64,000 nt of DNA from assembly GCA_022457065.1 (NCBI GenBank), contig JAJGBQ010000001.1, forward strand, positions 2,976,001 through 3,040,000, read 5' to 3'. The stretch comes from Curvularia sp. ZM96 (Eukaryota > Ascomycota > Dothideomycetes > Pleosporales > Pleosporaceae). A program made the translations under genes and the position numbers. This document shows positions 23,495 to 34,658 of the stretch, piece after piece. Positions within the stretch are counted from its first letter, which is position 1. Each line of letters opens with the position of its first letter. The notes beneath the pieces were generated by a model. The model did not search any database and was not told the origin of the DNA. It saw only the letters and a list, made by a program, of their open reading frames with translations.

Positions 23495-23978
23495 TTAGAT
23501 GAGAACCGTTGTTTGGCCCACGACTACCACCTTAGTTTGGTCTACCAATGCGAACAAATCCTCGTCTTCTTTGATACGCTCTCCTCCTCCAGTCTCCATA
23601 ATGGCAAGGGCTTGCTGAACGTGCAGCTCGTCCCGAAATATCATCGTGCCCATCGCGTCCCATCCTAGGTCAGACGGTACTCCAATAAGGACTACAGGGT
23701 CATTAGGAGCAGCTCGTCCCGTCATGGATGTTACTGCTCCCAATCGATCTCCAGCACCAGATTTGACTCGCTCAACATAGCTAAAGGTTGATGCATGTAA
23801 GCATATGCTTTTTCCGCTCTTTACAAGACATTGCTTACTGCATTGTGTAAGAAAGCGGTTGATGTTCCTCAAACACTTCTTTGACTATGGGCAGATGGAT
23901 TTCCTCCATGTGCGATCGAAAATCCTCCGGCGTTACTTCGGGGCGGCGGGTATAAAATATTAAAACAGTAACAGCCAT
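23495..23978 (-). CDS. small EthD-domain (dimeric alpha-beta barrel) protein
   Basis: Two exons with an intron at 23781-23838 (58 bp) encode 141 residues. The first exon, missed if only long frames are read, starts at ATG 23978 with MAVTVLIFYTRRPEVTPEDF and continues with SHMEEIHLPIVKEVF. The junction reads LSYTMHYVERVKSG. EthD proteins are small ferredoxin-like dimers linked in bacteria to ether degradation and in fungi to oxidative steps of secondary or catabolic metabolism. Typical features here are the opening beta strand followed by the R/KxxxTxExFxxHxxxxHxP pattern (His in the SHMEEIHLP block) and a second half with WDAMGTMIFRDELHVQQAL. No targeting signal is visible. The role is unknown; proximity to the GMC gene is noted but does not prove a pathway. 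Confidence 0.85.
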
Positions 23979-25141
23979 CTCTTCGCCGTTGAGCGATTAC
24001 AAAAGGTTCGCAGTGTAAAGGTAGAAAAACAAAGTGTCGGTACGATGGGCCGAGTCGGAGTATAATACAAATGGAGATGATCGCGGAGGTGGGGGACGAT
24101 GGCGACTTTGATCTCCTGCGAAACCAAGCTGCCGATGGAATGGCACGCCGGTCTTAAGTTTTTTCAAGGATTAGGACATGACCGGCTTACTGTCAATGCA
24201 CGAGCGCAAATTCAAAAGGGGTGGTGCAATACGCAGTGACTGCCCCGAAAGTTTGGGCGCATCCTCAGGCATACTCGGCGATCCCAACCACATCCTGCCT
24301 CTGCAAGCGCAGCGAATGGTGGGGCGCGAATGTGACGACTCACATAAAGCAATTCGGATGGCTGATACTGACTCTCAATTGCTGCCTCTCGGTTCTTTGA
24401 CCACTTAACTCTCAGATCCGCGGGGCTTATGGTAGCGTTTGGTGGCTGAGTAGCTTTCGCACTACGCAGCCTGCTCCACCGATACACCTACTCCAAGTGA
24501 GTTCAGCGGGTACCGACGTTTTGGAGTAACCCACTGGCGCCTCACTTGACAGTGCTGCTCATTTCGATCATGGCGGGCCCCCTGGCATGGGGTCTTGGAA
24601 TGTCTGTTTGGGTTTAGGGCGTAGCAACGGGCGACAAAGGCGCTTGGATGTCGATTACCCCTTAAAATCAAAACCGTGGCGCCTTGAGCGATAAGATAAA
24701 AGGAGGTGCGTCGGTGGCGGCGCACCCAGCTCTTGTAGTTGGCATTAGCATTGGCGGGGACCCCTTTTGACCGTTGGTGGAGTCAAGGCGCCGATTTCCT
24801 AAGTGGGGCAAGTTGATCGACTAAGTTGGGCATGAACATTTTCGCACCACTGTCATATGACAACAGGATGGTTCAATCTAGCTTCTACATATCAACATCA
24901 GCATTCGAGGTTCTATGGTGGCGCGTTTGTAGCACTGCCCCGCATTGTGAGGGGTAGCGGACTATCTGCCACCGAGTAATCCGTCCATGTGCTCCCAACA
25001 CCCCACGGCCCGGACCGCACATCCGAGCGCCGGGATGGTACCTATGTTGATCTTGAGACATATTGAGATGTAAAGAGCGGCCACAAGTCAGCTACACTGA
25101 CATGCTCACCGAACAACTCTGAACCAAGCACTGCCACCAAG
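23979..25141. other. intergenic, EthD to GH31
   Basis: These 1163 bp lie between two divergent starts (23978 minus, 25142 plus), so the segment carries both promoters. Open frames (24178-24408, 24212-24487, 24462-24725) are short, overlapping and without recognisable content. Confidence 0.5.
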
Positions 25142-27538
25142 ATGAAGTTTCGTGATGGTATGGTCACAGGCTGGCAAGATGGATTCTCTGCTAATGGAAT
25201 ATAGGAATGTGGTTGGTCAATGACCGCTTTACAGTCCAGCATGCAGAAGAAGTATATACCGTTACACCTCGTGAAGACAACAAGGCAGTCACACTACTTT
25301 GCCCGAGTAAAAAGATCTTTTCCCGCGGTGATACCCTCAATTTGAGCACCATATCTGTGGAGGTGGAAGCCCAGTTCGATGGCGTTATTTCCCTCGAAGT
25401 CACACACTTTGCTGGTGCTAGACGTCTAGGTCCAGATTTCGATCTCTTTCCGGGTGGGAAGCCTGAATGCAAAGGTGAAATTGTAAAGACGGAAAAAGGG
25501 ACCACAGTCTCTTCAGGAGCATTGAGTGCAACCGTCAGCTCCAATGAGCACACGTTTGACATCAAATTTCATGCCACAGATGGATCGAAGTCATTGACTT
25601 CGCTCGGCCACCGCAGTGTTGGTCTCGCCTATTCTCCGGCTTTGAGCACACCAAAAACTGCCGGAGACTTGGGTTCTCACAAACATTACATGTTCACTCA
25701 AACTGACTTAGGTGTCGGCGAGACTATACATGGGCTTGGTGAGCGTTTTGGTGCTTGGAACAAAGTCGGCCAAAACGTTGAAATCTGGAATGAAGATGGA
25801 GGCACATCAAGTGAGCAGGCCTACAAGAATGTTTCATTCTGGTTGAGTTCAAGAGGTTACGGTGTCTTCATTGATACACCTGACAAGATTGACCTGGAGA
25901 TCGGAAGTGAGAGATGTGCTAGGCTCCAGACGACGGTCGAAGGACAACGACTGAAATGGTGAGATTTTCAGAGATTTGAAGGGGACAATAGCTGACTCGT
26001 TCAGGTACCTGATCTACGGCCCTACTCCAAAGGAAGTTCTCACCAAATACTCTATCATAACTGGAAAATCAAACCGTGTACCAGCATGGTCGTATGGATT
26101 ATGGCTCAGCACTTCGTTCACCACTTCTTACGACGAGAAGACTGTTCGACATTTCGTTGAAAAGATGTCCGAATCTAAGATCCCCGTAGAGGTCTTCCAT
26201 TTTGACTGCTTTTGGCTTCGTGCCTTCCACTGGTGCGACTTCATCTGGGACCCTGAGTCCTTCTCAGACCCTGCAGGCCAGATTGCTCGGATGAAAAAGG
26301 ACGGGCTTATCAGCAAAGTCAGTGTCTGGACTAACCCATATATCGGTCAGGCAAGTCCCGTTTTCAAGTACGCAGCCGAAAAAGGCTACCTGCTCAAGAA
26401 GACAAACGGCGATATATGGCAGTGGGATCTCTGGCAAACTGGGATGGGCATTGTCGATTTCACGAACCCAGAAGCATGCGACTGGTTCAGGGATTGCATG
26501 GAGAAGCTTTTCGACGTTGGAGTCGACTCCATCAAGACCGACTTTGGTGAGCGCATCCCTACCAAGGAAGTCCAATGGCATGACAAGACTGTGGATCCGA
26601 ATCGTATGCACAATTACTACGCCTTCATCTACAACAAGCTCGTATATGAAGCGGTGCAGAAGCGATATGGAGAGCATGAGGCGATACTCTTTGCACGCAC
26701 AGCATGTGCTGGCTCCCAACGATTCCCTCTCCATTGGGGTGGCGACTGCGAGTCTACCCCGGCCGCATTGTCCGAGTCGGTGCGTGGGGGTCTTAGCTTA
26801 GGACTGGCATCCTTCGCCTTTTGGACCAGCGACATCGGAGGATTTGAGGGCAGCCCACCACCTTGGATTTACAAGCGCTGGGTTGCATTTGGACTACTCA
26901 ATTCTCATAGCAGACTTCATGGCTCGAACTCCTACCGCGTTCCGTGGCTAGTCGATAACTCTTCTACAGAGCCAGAGAGTTGTACTGACGTACTACGACA
27001 CTGGGTGCAACTCAAGCGCAGCCTGATGCCATATCTCTTTGCTCAGGCTGAGGAGAGTGTTGCTAATGGTTGGCCGACAAGTGTTCGTGCAGTGGCTCTC
27101 GAATTTCCTGACGACCCAACGTCCTGGTATCTAGATCGCCAATTCATGGTTGGTAGCCAGATCCTGGCTGTACCGGTATTTGAAGAAGATGGCACTGCCG
27201 AGTACTACCTTCCACCCGGTCGCTGGTTCAGCTTCTGGGATGGCAAGGAGGCACAAGGTGGCCGATGGATCAGGGAAAAGTATGGGTTTCTCCAGTTACC
27301 ACTGTTTGTTCGCGAAGGTACTATTCTGGTACTCGGGCAAGCTCAAGGCGAGGGCGGCTTCGGCTACGACTGGCTCGCTTCCGGTGGCGAGGTCAAGTTG
27401 TACGGCGTAAAGCAGGGTGACAAAGCAGTGTTAGTGGACACCAAGGGCGAGCACAAGGGAGTCCTAGAGGTTGATGCCAGTGGCAACCTCAAAGGAATGG
27501 ACGTGCTGAGCGGGGAGTGGAAGATTTCCAAGGTCTAG
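25142..27538 (+). CDS. GH31 family glycosidase, alpha-xylosidase (YicI-like), intracellular
   Basis: Three exons encode 767 residues. Exon 1 is only 16 nt (25142-25157); introns are 25158-25204 and 25959-26004. GH31 alpha-xylosidases release xylose from isoprimeverose and xyloglucan oligosaccharides with retention of configuration. The predicted nucleophile is D436 in SIKTDFGE and the acid/base is D504 in LHWGGDCES. Other family blocks are the N-terminal galactose-mutarotase-like beta-sandwich (residues 10-245, with GLGERFGAWN near 200), FDCFWLRAFHWCDFIWD after 320, and DIGGFEGSPPPWIYKRW near 530. The FDCFWLRAFHWCDF block resembles alpha-xylosidases more than alpha-glucosidases. There is no signal peptide, so the protein should be cytosolic. 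The next gene, 510 bp downstream on the same strand, is an MFS sugar transporter. The family is certain; the substrate class is likely. Confidence 0.92.
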
Positions 27539-28048
27539 GTAGGAGTATCCACAATCACGAAGGGTCATGCGTTTCACGAACGGCACATGTTATGCAACAT
27601 AGGAATCCAACCTTAAGAGTAGGTGTAGAGCCGCAGAGACATTGCTGCATTTCTGAAAGCGAGCCGTCCAGGCTTCTCTTGTGCACGCTGCCTATTGGCG
27701 GAAATTCAACATACCTGTATCCCCGCCCCTCCCGCTACTGCACCCCAACATCATTCGAGTCTCCCCGGATTTGAATTGTAGATGATCAGCAAGTAGCATT
27801 GCACCAAGTCGCATCCTTGAAAGCTTATGACAGAGACACCAAGGGAAGCTAGGAGCGCCATTCCGGCTGAATGCTTATTTACACAAGCCCGGTTCGATGG
27901 TGGGCTGACTAGCATGCGTCGTTGTTGTAGGCGCGCACTTTGCATCTCGGGATAATATGTACCTTGAGCAACATCTTCTTAAGCTGTGTGATATCAGCAG
28001 TTTTTGATTTTGTTTTCCTCACAGTTGATCCCAGCCGCATTCGCAACC
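27539..28048. other. intergenic, GH31 to sugar transporter
   Basis: These 510 bp contain the GH31 3' end and the transporter promoter. No gene is seen. The sequence just before 28049 is T-rich and contains no obvious TATA box. Confidence 0.5.
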
Positions 28049-29768
28049 ATGGGGCTCTTCTTCAACTTGGCCCTTGCCATTTTCGCCGGCACTGGTAGCT
28101 TTCTCTTCGGATACGACTCGGGAGTAATGACCATTGTCATTCAGTCCAAGAACTTTCTCACTTTCTTTGACACGACAAAGTCATCGCCGATTATAGGTGC
28201 TGTCAATGCAACATTCTCGGGTGGAGCCTTCTTTGGCTCGTTGATGTAAGGACCAAGCCGCCCAGAAGACATACAAGTTGTACTGACACTTGGAAGGGGT
28301 GGGTTCACCATGGACAGCCTCGGTCGGAGAAAGACCATCATGATCGCCGCCACTATCAATCTCATAGGCGCAATTCTTCAATGTGCTGCTCAGAATCTGG
28401 CTATGATATTGGTTGGCCGAATCATGGCGGGTTGGGCAGTAGGTCTGCTCTCCATGTCTGTGCCCATCTACCAAACGGAGTGCGCTCATCCAAAGACGCG
28501 AGGTTTGTACATTCAGCCTTGCTTCGAAAGGCTCAAAACTAAAATGATCAGGTCTCATGACTGGTATTACCCAGCAGATGATCGGCGTAGGCTTCATTGT
28601 CTCGACATGGGTCGGCTACGGCTCCTCCAAGGTGCCCGCGACAAATTCCTTCTCCTGGCGCTTTCCCCTCGCATTCCAATGCGCTCCATGTATCATTCTC
28701 ATTACCGGTATACTCTTTTTCCCCGAGTCACCTAGATACCTCGTCGAAACAGACCGTGCGGACGAGGCACTGAGAGTACTTCGAAAACTACACTACAACG
28801 GAAGCAATGATGACTGGGTGCAAGCTGAGTTCAACGAGATCAAACTAACTAGCGAAGCGGAGCGGGCAATTTCCGCGCCAGGTTGGAGAATCATGTTTAC
28901 AGTGCCTGCGTGGCGTACGAGGTTGATGCATGCGACGCTTGTGCAACTCTTCGGGCAGATGACTGGGTATGTTCTTTCCAACCACTCCCTTCACTCTTGT
29001 ATTAACATGTTCCAAGTATCAATGTCATCGGATACTACTCTACGATTCTGTACGACAACCTTGGTATCACTGGCGACAAGAATCTTCTCGTTACGGCTTT
29101 CTACAATCTCGTCGGTCCCATCTGCAACCTTTTCTTCATCATTTTCATCCTCGACCGTGTTGGCCGCAAGAAGCCCCTTCTCTTTGGCACGATTGGTATC
29201 ACCATTGCGCTCATCTGCGAGGCTGCTATCGGATCGCAAGTCCCAGACGCTACAGGATCGCGAAAGAATTCATTGTCTGGCGCTGGCGTATTCTTCCTGT
29301 TCCTCGTCTCATGCATCTTCAGCGTGTCCTTTGGTCCCATCTCTTGGGTTTATGCTTCCGAGATCATGCCACTGAGTATACGAGGTCGCGGCTCGGCGTT
29401 CTCAACTGCAGTCGGCAACTGGCTTGTGGGTACGATTTGGAACCAGGTCTCGCCCATTGGTTTAGGTGATATAACATACAAGTTTTACTTCATCTTTGTG
29501 GCTTTTAACATTTGCGTTACATTCCCCACGATTTGGTTTGTATTCAAGGTATGTGCATATTCTACGAGGACGGAAGGACACGGTCCACTGATAGCTATTG
29601 CAGGAAACCAAGCAGCTCACCCTGGAAGAGATTGATCTACTTTTTGATGACAACAGCATTGGTACGATACCTGGCGACTTGGATGACAAACAAAAGCAGA
29701 TTGAGTTGGAACGAATTGCCGACGCGAAGAAGCAACTTGCTGGCACAAAAGTCACTGCTGTGCACTAG
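28049..29768 (+). CDS. MFS sugar transporter (hexose/oligosaccharide permease)
   Basis: Five exons (introns 28246-28296, 28503-28551, 28967-29016 and 29549-29603) encode 504 residues. It belongs to the sugar porter branch of the major facilitator superfamily, proton-linked or facilitative carriers with twelve helices. Signatures in order: FLFGYDSGVM in helix 1, DSLGRRK in the 2-3 loop, GRIMAGWAVGLLSMSVPIYQ with the PxYxxE-type motif, PESPRYL after helix 6, GQMTGINVIGYYSTILYD in helix 7, DRVGRKK in the 8-9 loop, and VYASEIMPLSIRGRG in helix 10. The usual C-terminal PETKG reads KETKQ. Splicing restores these motifs exactly (for example MTG/INVIGYY), which confirms the intron calls. The neighbouring cytosolic GH31 alpha-xylosidase suggests the cargo could be a xylosylated sugar such as isoprimeverose, but cargo cannot be read from sequence. 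Confidence 0.92.
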
Positions 29769-30881
29769 GCAAACACTGCAGCAAATTTAGCAGTTGCTTA
29801 ATCCAGCGAGAAAGGGTTGTGCCATGTAATGGGCGTTAACATGTAGATGGTTGGAGTAAACGATACTCTGGGAGGATTCTCGTCACTACATGCGTAGCCG
29901 ATCAAGATATCTGTCATTAGCGCACGTAACGCCACTTGCGTATAGCCACGCAAATATACTTGATCTTCAGTTCTTGGTTGCATTGTGTCATTAGGTGAGT
30001 AGAATATAAATACTTAATATACAAGTTCTCTCCCTGTATGCATTCTTCTCTGGACGTCATTCCTGATACGTTACTGGTGGATGAATACACCAGACACACA
30101 AAAAAAAAAAAGATAAAAAAGAAAACAGAGCAGCTGAAGCACGTTTCTGTGAAGAGATTAGTAGCTGTTATCGAACACACTGTCATGGTAGCCATATCGA
30201 TCGTGCGTCCTCCGGGTTATGAGCCCGGCGCGCTTCCGCTGCGCCATTCAGCTTTAGAACTGTTGAATAAAAACATTTCTATTTTACAAAGCTTATATTG
30301 GCAAGTGTACACCACGGGATCAATAGCTATATTGCGTAGTTCAAAGGCAAAAAAGCTCAATTTACTGAAATGATCGAGGGGTGGGGATAATGGCTATTTT
30401 TTCCAACCACTCGTTTGTGCGGTGTGCGTCGGACAGTACCGGCCACAGCAAGGCGGTTTCGGACAACTTCGGGCTTAAATGGTACAGAACCTGAAAGATT
30501 TGGTATAGGCTTGGTGGGACGAATAGAGAACACGCTCGTTTTGAGTTTGGTGTAATTCTTTCAGCGGAAGGCTGAGATAGAAATCCATGTCAAGGTCCAA
30601 GTCTAGACCGAACATCTGTCTGCATGGGGCTTTGAGAACCACCCCAACTAATACTTCGTTGATTCATTGACTGAAAAGGATTGATAGCTATGATAATTTA
30701 TCATGTTGTTGATCGCTTGGTATTAAAGGTCGCGGGGATGTGGTGGGGGCGGTTCTGACATCGGCGGAAAGCAAAAGCGGTTAGCCGCACAACGCGCTCC
30801 AACGCGACGCGTCTCCGGCGCCTCAAATGGCCAACTCCGTCACCCGCTTCAACACCAAATTGACGATGACTGCCCGGACTA
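29769..30881. other. intergenic with a broken tRNA copy
   Basis: These 1113 bp between the transporter and CTF18 hold an A-rich tract (about 30101-30125) and the tRNA-Met remnant at 30195-30253. The last 250 bp must contain the CTF18 promoter; ACGCGT-type words (AACGCGACGCGT at about 30800) resemble the MluI cell-cycle box expected upstream of a replication gene. Confidence 0.5.
30195..30253 (-). pseudogene. initiator tRNA-Met (CAT) 5' fragment
   Basis: Read on the minus strand, the first 47 nt fold as an initiator tRNA. The D stem is GCGC/GCGC. The anticodon arm CCGGG-CTCATAA-CCCGG has the three consecutive G-C pairs that mark initiators, and the anticodon is CAT. The 5' nucleotide is A, as in eukaryotic initiators. 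The T loop begins ATCGA as in initiators, but the T-stem halves (GCACG and TGGCT) do not pair. The 3' strand that should pair with the acceptor AGCTGAA reads ACCATGA. The copy therefore appears to lose homology around nucleotide 53-58 and should not make a working tRNA. Confidence 0.75.
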
Positions 30882-33800
30882 ATGAATAGCTACTCCCCAG
30901 GCATTCCCTCCTCGTTCGACCCCGCCCTTCTCAACTCTGAACTCCAATTTATTCACGACGCGGAGCCATCTCTCTCCCATTCCGACGAACTCGACGCCAT
31001 TCAACAGTGCATTGCTGAAGACACAGCCAAGAAAACCCGCGCCGGAGTGGTCATACAGCACCGCGCCTGGAGGGTTGCAGACATATTCAGAAGCGAAGGT
31101 GAAGGGTTGATTGGTACTGCTGGCGTGAACACGCATTGCGACCAGTACTAATCTCCTTAGAAACACCCGCAAAGCGCCGCAAGCAATTGCCAGCCAAGCG
31201 TTGCCCTACTGACCCCTCGACCGAAGGCCCCTTCTTTCCTTCTTCGCCTCCAACTTACGCCATGCCGCTCATATCATCCCCCATCGCATACCCACCAAGC
31301 TCGTCAATGCCACAGCCGCCGTCACCCAAGAAGAGAAAGCGTCTAGAAGATGCACGGGAGCCTTTGCAAGATGTACCAAACAACAATGTAGCTCGCAAGA
31401 TTGGTGGGTTCTTGGATGACTCAGATGATGAAGAGGACATTGCCGCACTAAAGGAGCACACTATGAAGAAAAGGGCTGTGAGTAGTATCAAAGATCTCCC
31501 TGAAGTCCCAGAAGGCCTTGCCGACTATACACCACCTGCAAGTCAGGACGAGCTAGCGGACCCCGAATCAATACCCGTCGAAGAGCTTGACAACTACAGT
31601 TTCAAGTCGCAGTCACAATCGCCTGTCAAGAGGCCGCAAACATCATATGAACCTAGTTTGGCACAGCCCACGCGCGGCACAGTTGCGCGTAACGCAGCCG
31701 GGAAAGTAATATACATACCGAAAAAGGCAAAGCGCGAAGTTCAGACGTACGAAGAGATAATTGCCGCACGCTCGGAGCCTGTTCAGGGCAAGGCGAGGAC
31801 AAGCTATTATGGACTCAACATCCACCAGCTAATAGATGAGGCTAAAACCCTAGATCAAGAGAAGGCGCTGAGCAATTCAATGCAAAACCTGGAGTTACCA
31901 CAGCAATCGGTCGAACAGCCGGCTGTCAAAAGTGGAAAGAATCATCGTACTCTCATGTGGACAGAGAAGTACAGGGCAAAGAAGTTCACGGATTTAGTGG
32001 GAGACGAAAGAACACACCGGTCGGTGCTGCGCTGGCTAAAGGCTTGGGATCCTATTGTGTTCCCGGGGTCTGCCAAAGCCAAGCCGAAGAAGGCAAAGAA
32101 TGGATTTGAAGAGGATGAGCAAAGGCATCGCAAGATCCTGCTCTTGACCGGTCCTCCTGGTCTTGGAAAGACTACTCTCGCACACGTGTGTGCGCGACAA
32201 GCCGGCTACGAAGTCCAAGAAATTAATGCCTCTGATGAGCGCAGTGGAAATGTTGTTAAAGGCCGAATTCGAGATATGGTTGGGACTGAGAACGTACGTG
32301 GTGTCAACACCAGTACAGCAAATGGTAAAGTCCGTAAAGCTGGCAAACCGGTCTGCGTCGTTGTCGATGAGGTAGACGGCGTAGTGGGAAGCGGTGGTTC
32401 TGGCGAAGGTGGCTTTATAAAAGCTCTAATCGATCTAATCCATCTGGACGAGAAGAACTCCAAAGCACTCGGACAAGGACAGTCGAGCACTGGTACCAAG
32501 AAGAGGAAGGGAGACAAATTTCGCCTCTTGCGGCCGCTCATATTGATCTGCAACGATCTCTATCACCCTTCGCTACGACCGCTACGTCAGTCTTCGCTGG
32601 CTGAAATAGTGCACATTCGCAAGCCTGGCCTTAACATGGTTGTTTCACGCATGCAGGACATCTTTACTAAGGAAGGTATTCAGTGTGATTCTGACGGTGT
32701 TCGTCGATTATGCGAAGCTACGTGGGGCGTGAGCACGAAGAAAGAGGGTGGAACTGGAAGTGGCACTGGCGAAGGAGACATTCGCGGGATCATGGTTGTA
32801 AGTGAGTGGATTGCAGGGCGGCTGCGAGCTACACATAGCTTCAAGTCAAAAGAGCCACCACATCTGTCGCGGAAGTGGATAGAAGAAAATCTGGTTAATG
32901 ACTTGAGACATGGTGGGGGAGCCACTCGTAGCCTGGGGCGAGGTGGTGCGAAAGACGTGGTCGACCGTGTCTTCCGCGAAGGCGCCGGCTTTCCCAAGCA
33001 AGCCGAGACAACTGATCCGGCAACGGCAGCAGCGAGGGCAAAGAGTGGCGTTGTTGGTGTTGCAGAGGCGGCAAAGCGACGTGCTATGGACCGTCTTAGA
33101 GAGATGGTCGATACAAGTGGCGATTGTGACCGTGTTGTGACTGGTAAGTTTGCTACATATGCCTATAGAGGTAGTATGTGCTAACAAGGGCCAGACTGCT
33201 TCACTGCGTACCCTGAAAAGCCTTTCCAAGACGACACCTTTCTTAGCAAGCCCAACGCAGCTTACGAATGGTTGCATTTCCACGACACGCTCAACTCTGC
33301 CGTGCACGGCTCACAGGAATGGGAGCTGGCACCTTACCTTTCCAACTCTGTACTAGCATTCCACGACCTATTCGCCTCGCCCATTCATTCCTCCGCAAAC
33401 CCTATGACGGATCCAGACGCCCAACCAACCCCCTTCTCCGGTCCTGGTGCAAGTTTCGCCGCAATGGAGCAGACCAAGGCTAGCAGAGCTCAGTTGATGG
33501 CGCTTCAAACAACTTTGAGCTTACCTCTAACCCGCATGTTTCGAAGTCCAGAAGAAATGGCAAAGGAGCTAATACCATATGTCTTACGCATGTTGTCACC
33601 GGACGTTAAACCCGTCATAGTCAATACCGGCGCTGCAGGATCAAAGTCATTTGCCACCGCTTCGGTACGCAAAGCATCAGAAAAGGAGCTAGTAAAGAAG
33701 GCTGTCGATGCTATGGTAGCAACAGGCGTACGGTTTGAGAAATCTCGAATTGAAACAGAAGACATTACACAAAGAAACGCAGGCTTCATTTGGCGCATGG

Positions 33801-34222
33801 AGCCCGCGCTCGATGTTCTAGCCACATTCGAGACACTAGTCAGCAAAAAAGACGAGAAAGCACGCTACGCTGTTCGTAGCGTTCTCGAGCAAGAATGGCG
33901 GAAGGAATCTGCAATCCGCGAACAAGCTAATCGCAAGCGCCGGGGCGGTCAAGATGAGCTTGACGAGGAACTGGAGGCCGAAAAGAAGGAAGAGATGACT
34001 ACAGAAGAGAAGATTGCAGCAATGAATAAGAAAGCTGTCAAGCGCGATTTCTTCGGTAGAGTGGTCCAAGAGACCAATGCAAGCAGAAAGGAAACGAAGA
34101 GGCAACATGACGCTGGGGAGATGCAGGGAGATGCAGGGAGGATCTGGGTGTCGTTCCATGAAGGATTCTCGAACGCGGTGAGAAAGCCTGTTACCATTGA
34201 CGACATCATGCGGGGTCTGTAG
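30882..34222 (+). CDS. CTF18: CTF18, large subunit of the alternative RFC clamp loader
   Basis: Three exons (introns 31114-31160 and 33144-33194) encode 1080 residues. CTF18 forms a clamp-loader complex with Rfc2-5, Dcc1 and Ctf8 that handles PCNA at forks and supports sister-chromatid cohesion and the replication checkpoint. The AAA+ core is visible: Walker A GPPGLGKT (about 408-415), Walker B VCVVVDEVDG with D480-E481, and a conserved start of the core, MWTEKYRAKKFTDLVGDE, before residue 370. The N-terminal 330 residues are charged and disordered, with basic runs (SPKKRKR) suited to nuclear import. Near residue 1020 the motif KRDFFGRVV, the conserved C-terminal tail that docks Dcc1-Ctf8, is intact. 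The first intron has a strong branch point TACTAAT. A short direct duplication (GGAGATGCAG twice, near 34118) lies in the last exon. The identification is secure. Confidence 0.95.
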
Positions 34223-34658
34223 GATTGCAGCCAATGTTAAGACCTTCGATTTATGATAGCGATTGTTGATTGTGTATATTATTATTTTTGCCTATACTCT
34301 GTCGATTGCATGGGTCTGTACTCTTGTGTATTGGGCCTGTACTCATCCGCCCCATGAGCCAACATCCTAGTCAATACTCTCTAGGCAGCAACCCCACTTC
34401 TCCGCCCCCATCCTACGCCTATGTACGCTTGGCAATACGGTTGCAGAGCAGTCATACGCTAGTAAAAGGCGTAAGGCCATCATGGTATGCAGTAGCTCCC
34501 ACGCGTCTGTGGCTGTAAAACCGGAGGTTGAAAGCATGTAGTAAGCTTATCACCTGTACGTAACAATATAACCCGCAATCGTAAACCCTCGATTTCACTT
34601 TAGCCATTGTTCCCTCACAAACTCTCTCGACGAAGAGAAGCAAAGCGTCTGCGGCTGC
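34223..34658. other. intergenic, CTF18 to SDR
   Basis: These 436 bp hold the 3' end of CTF18 and the promoter of the SDR gene. No gene is seen; the frame at 34270-34518 is open only by chance in my judgement. Confidence 0.5.
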
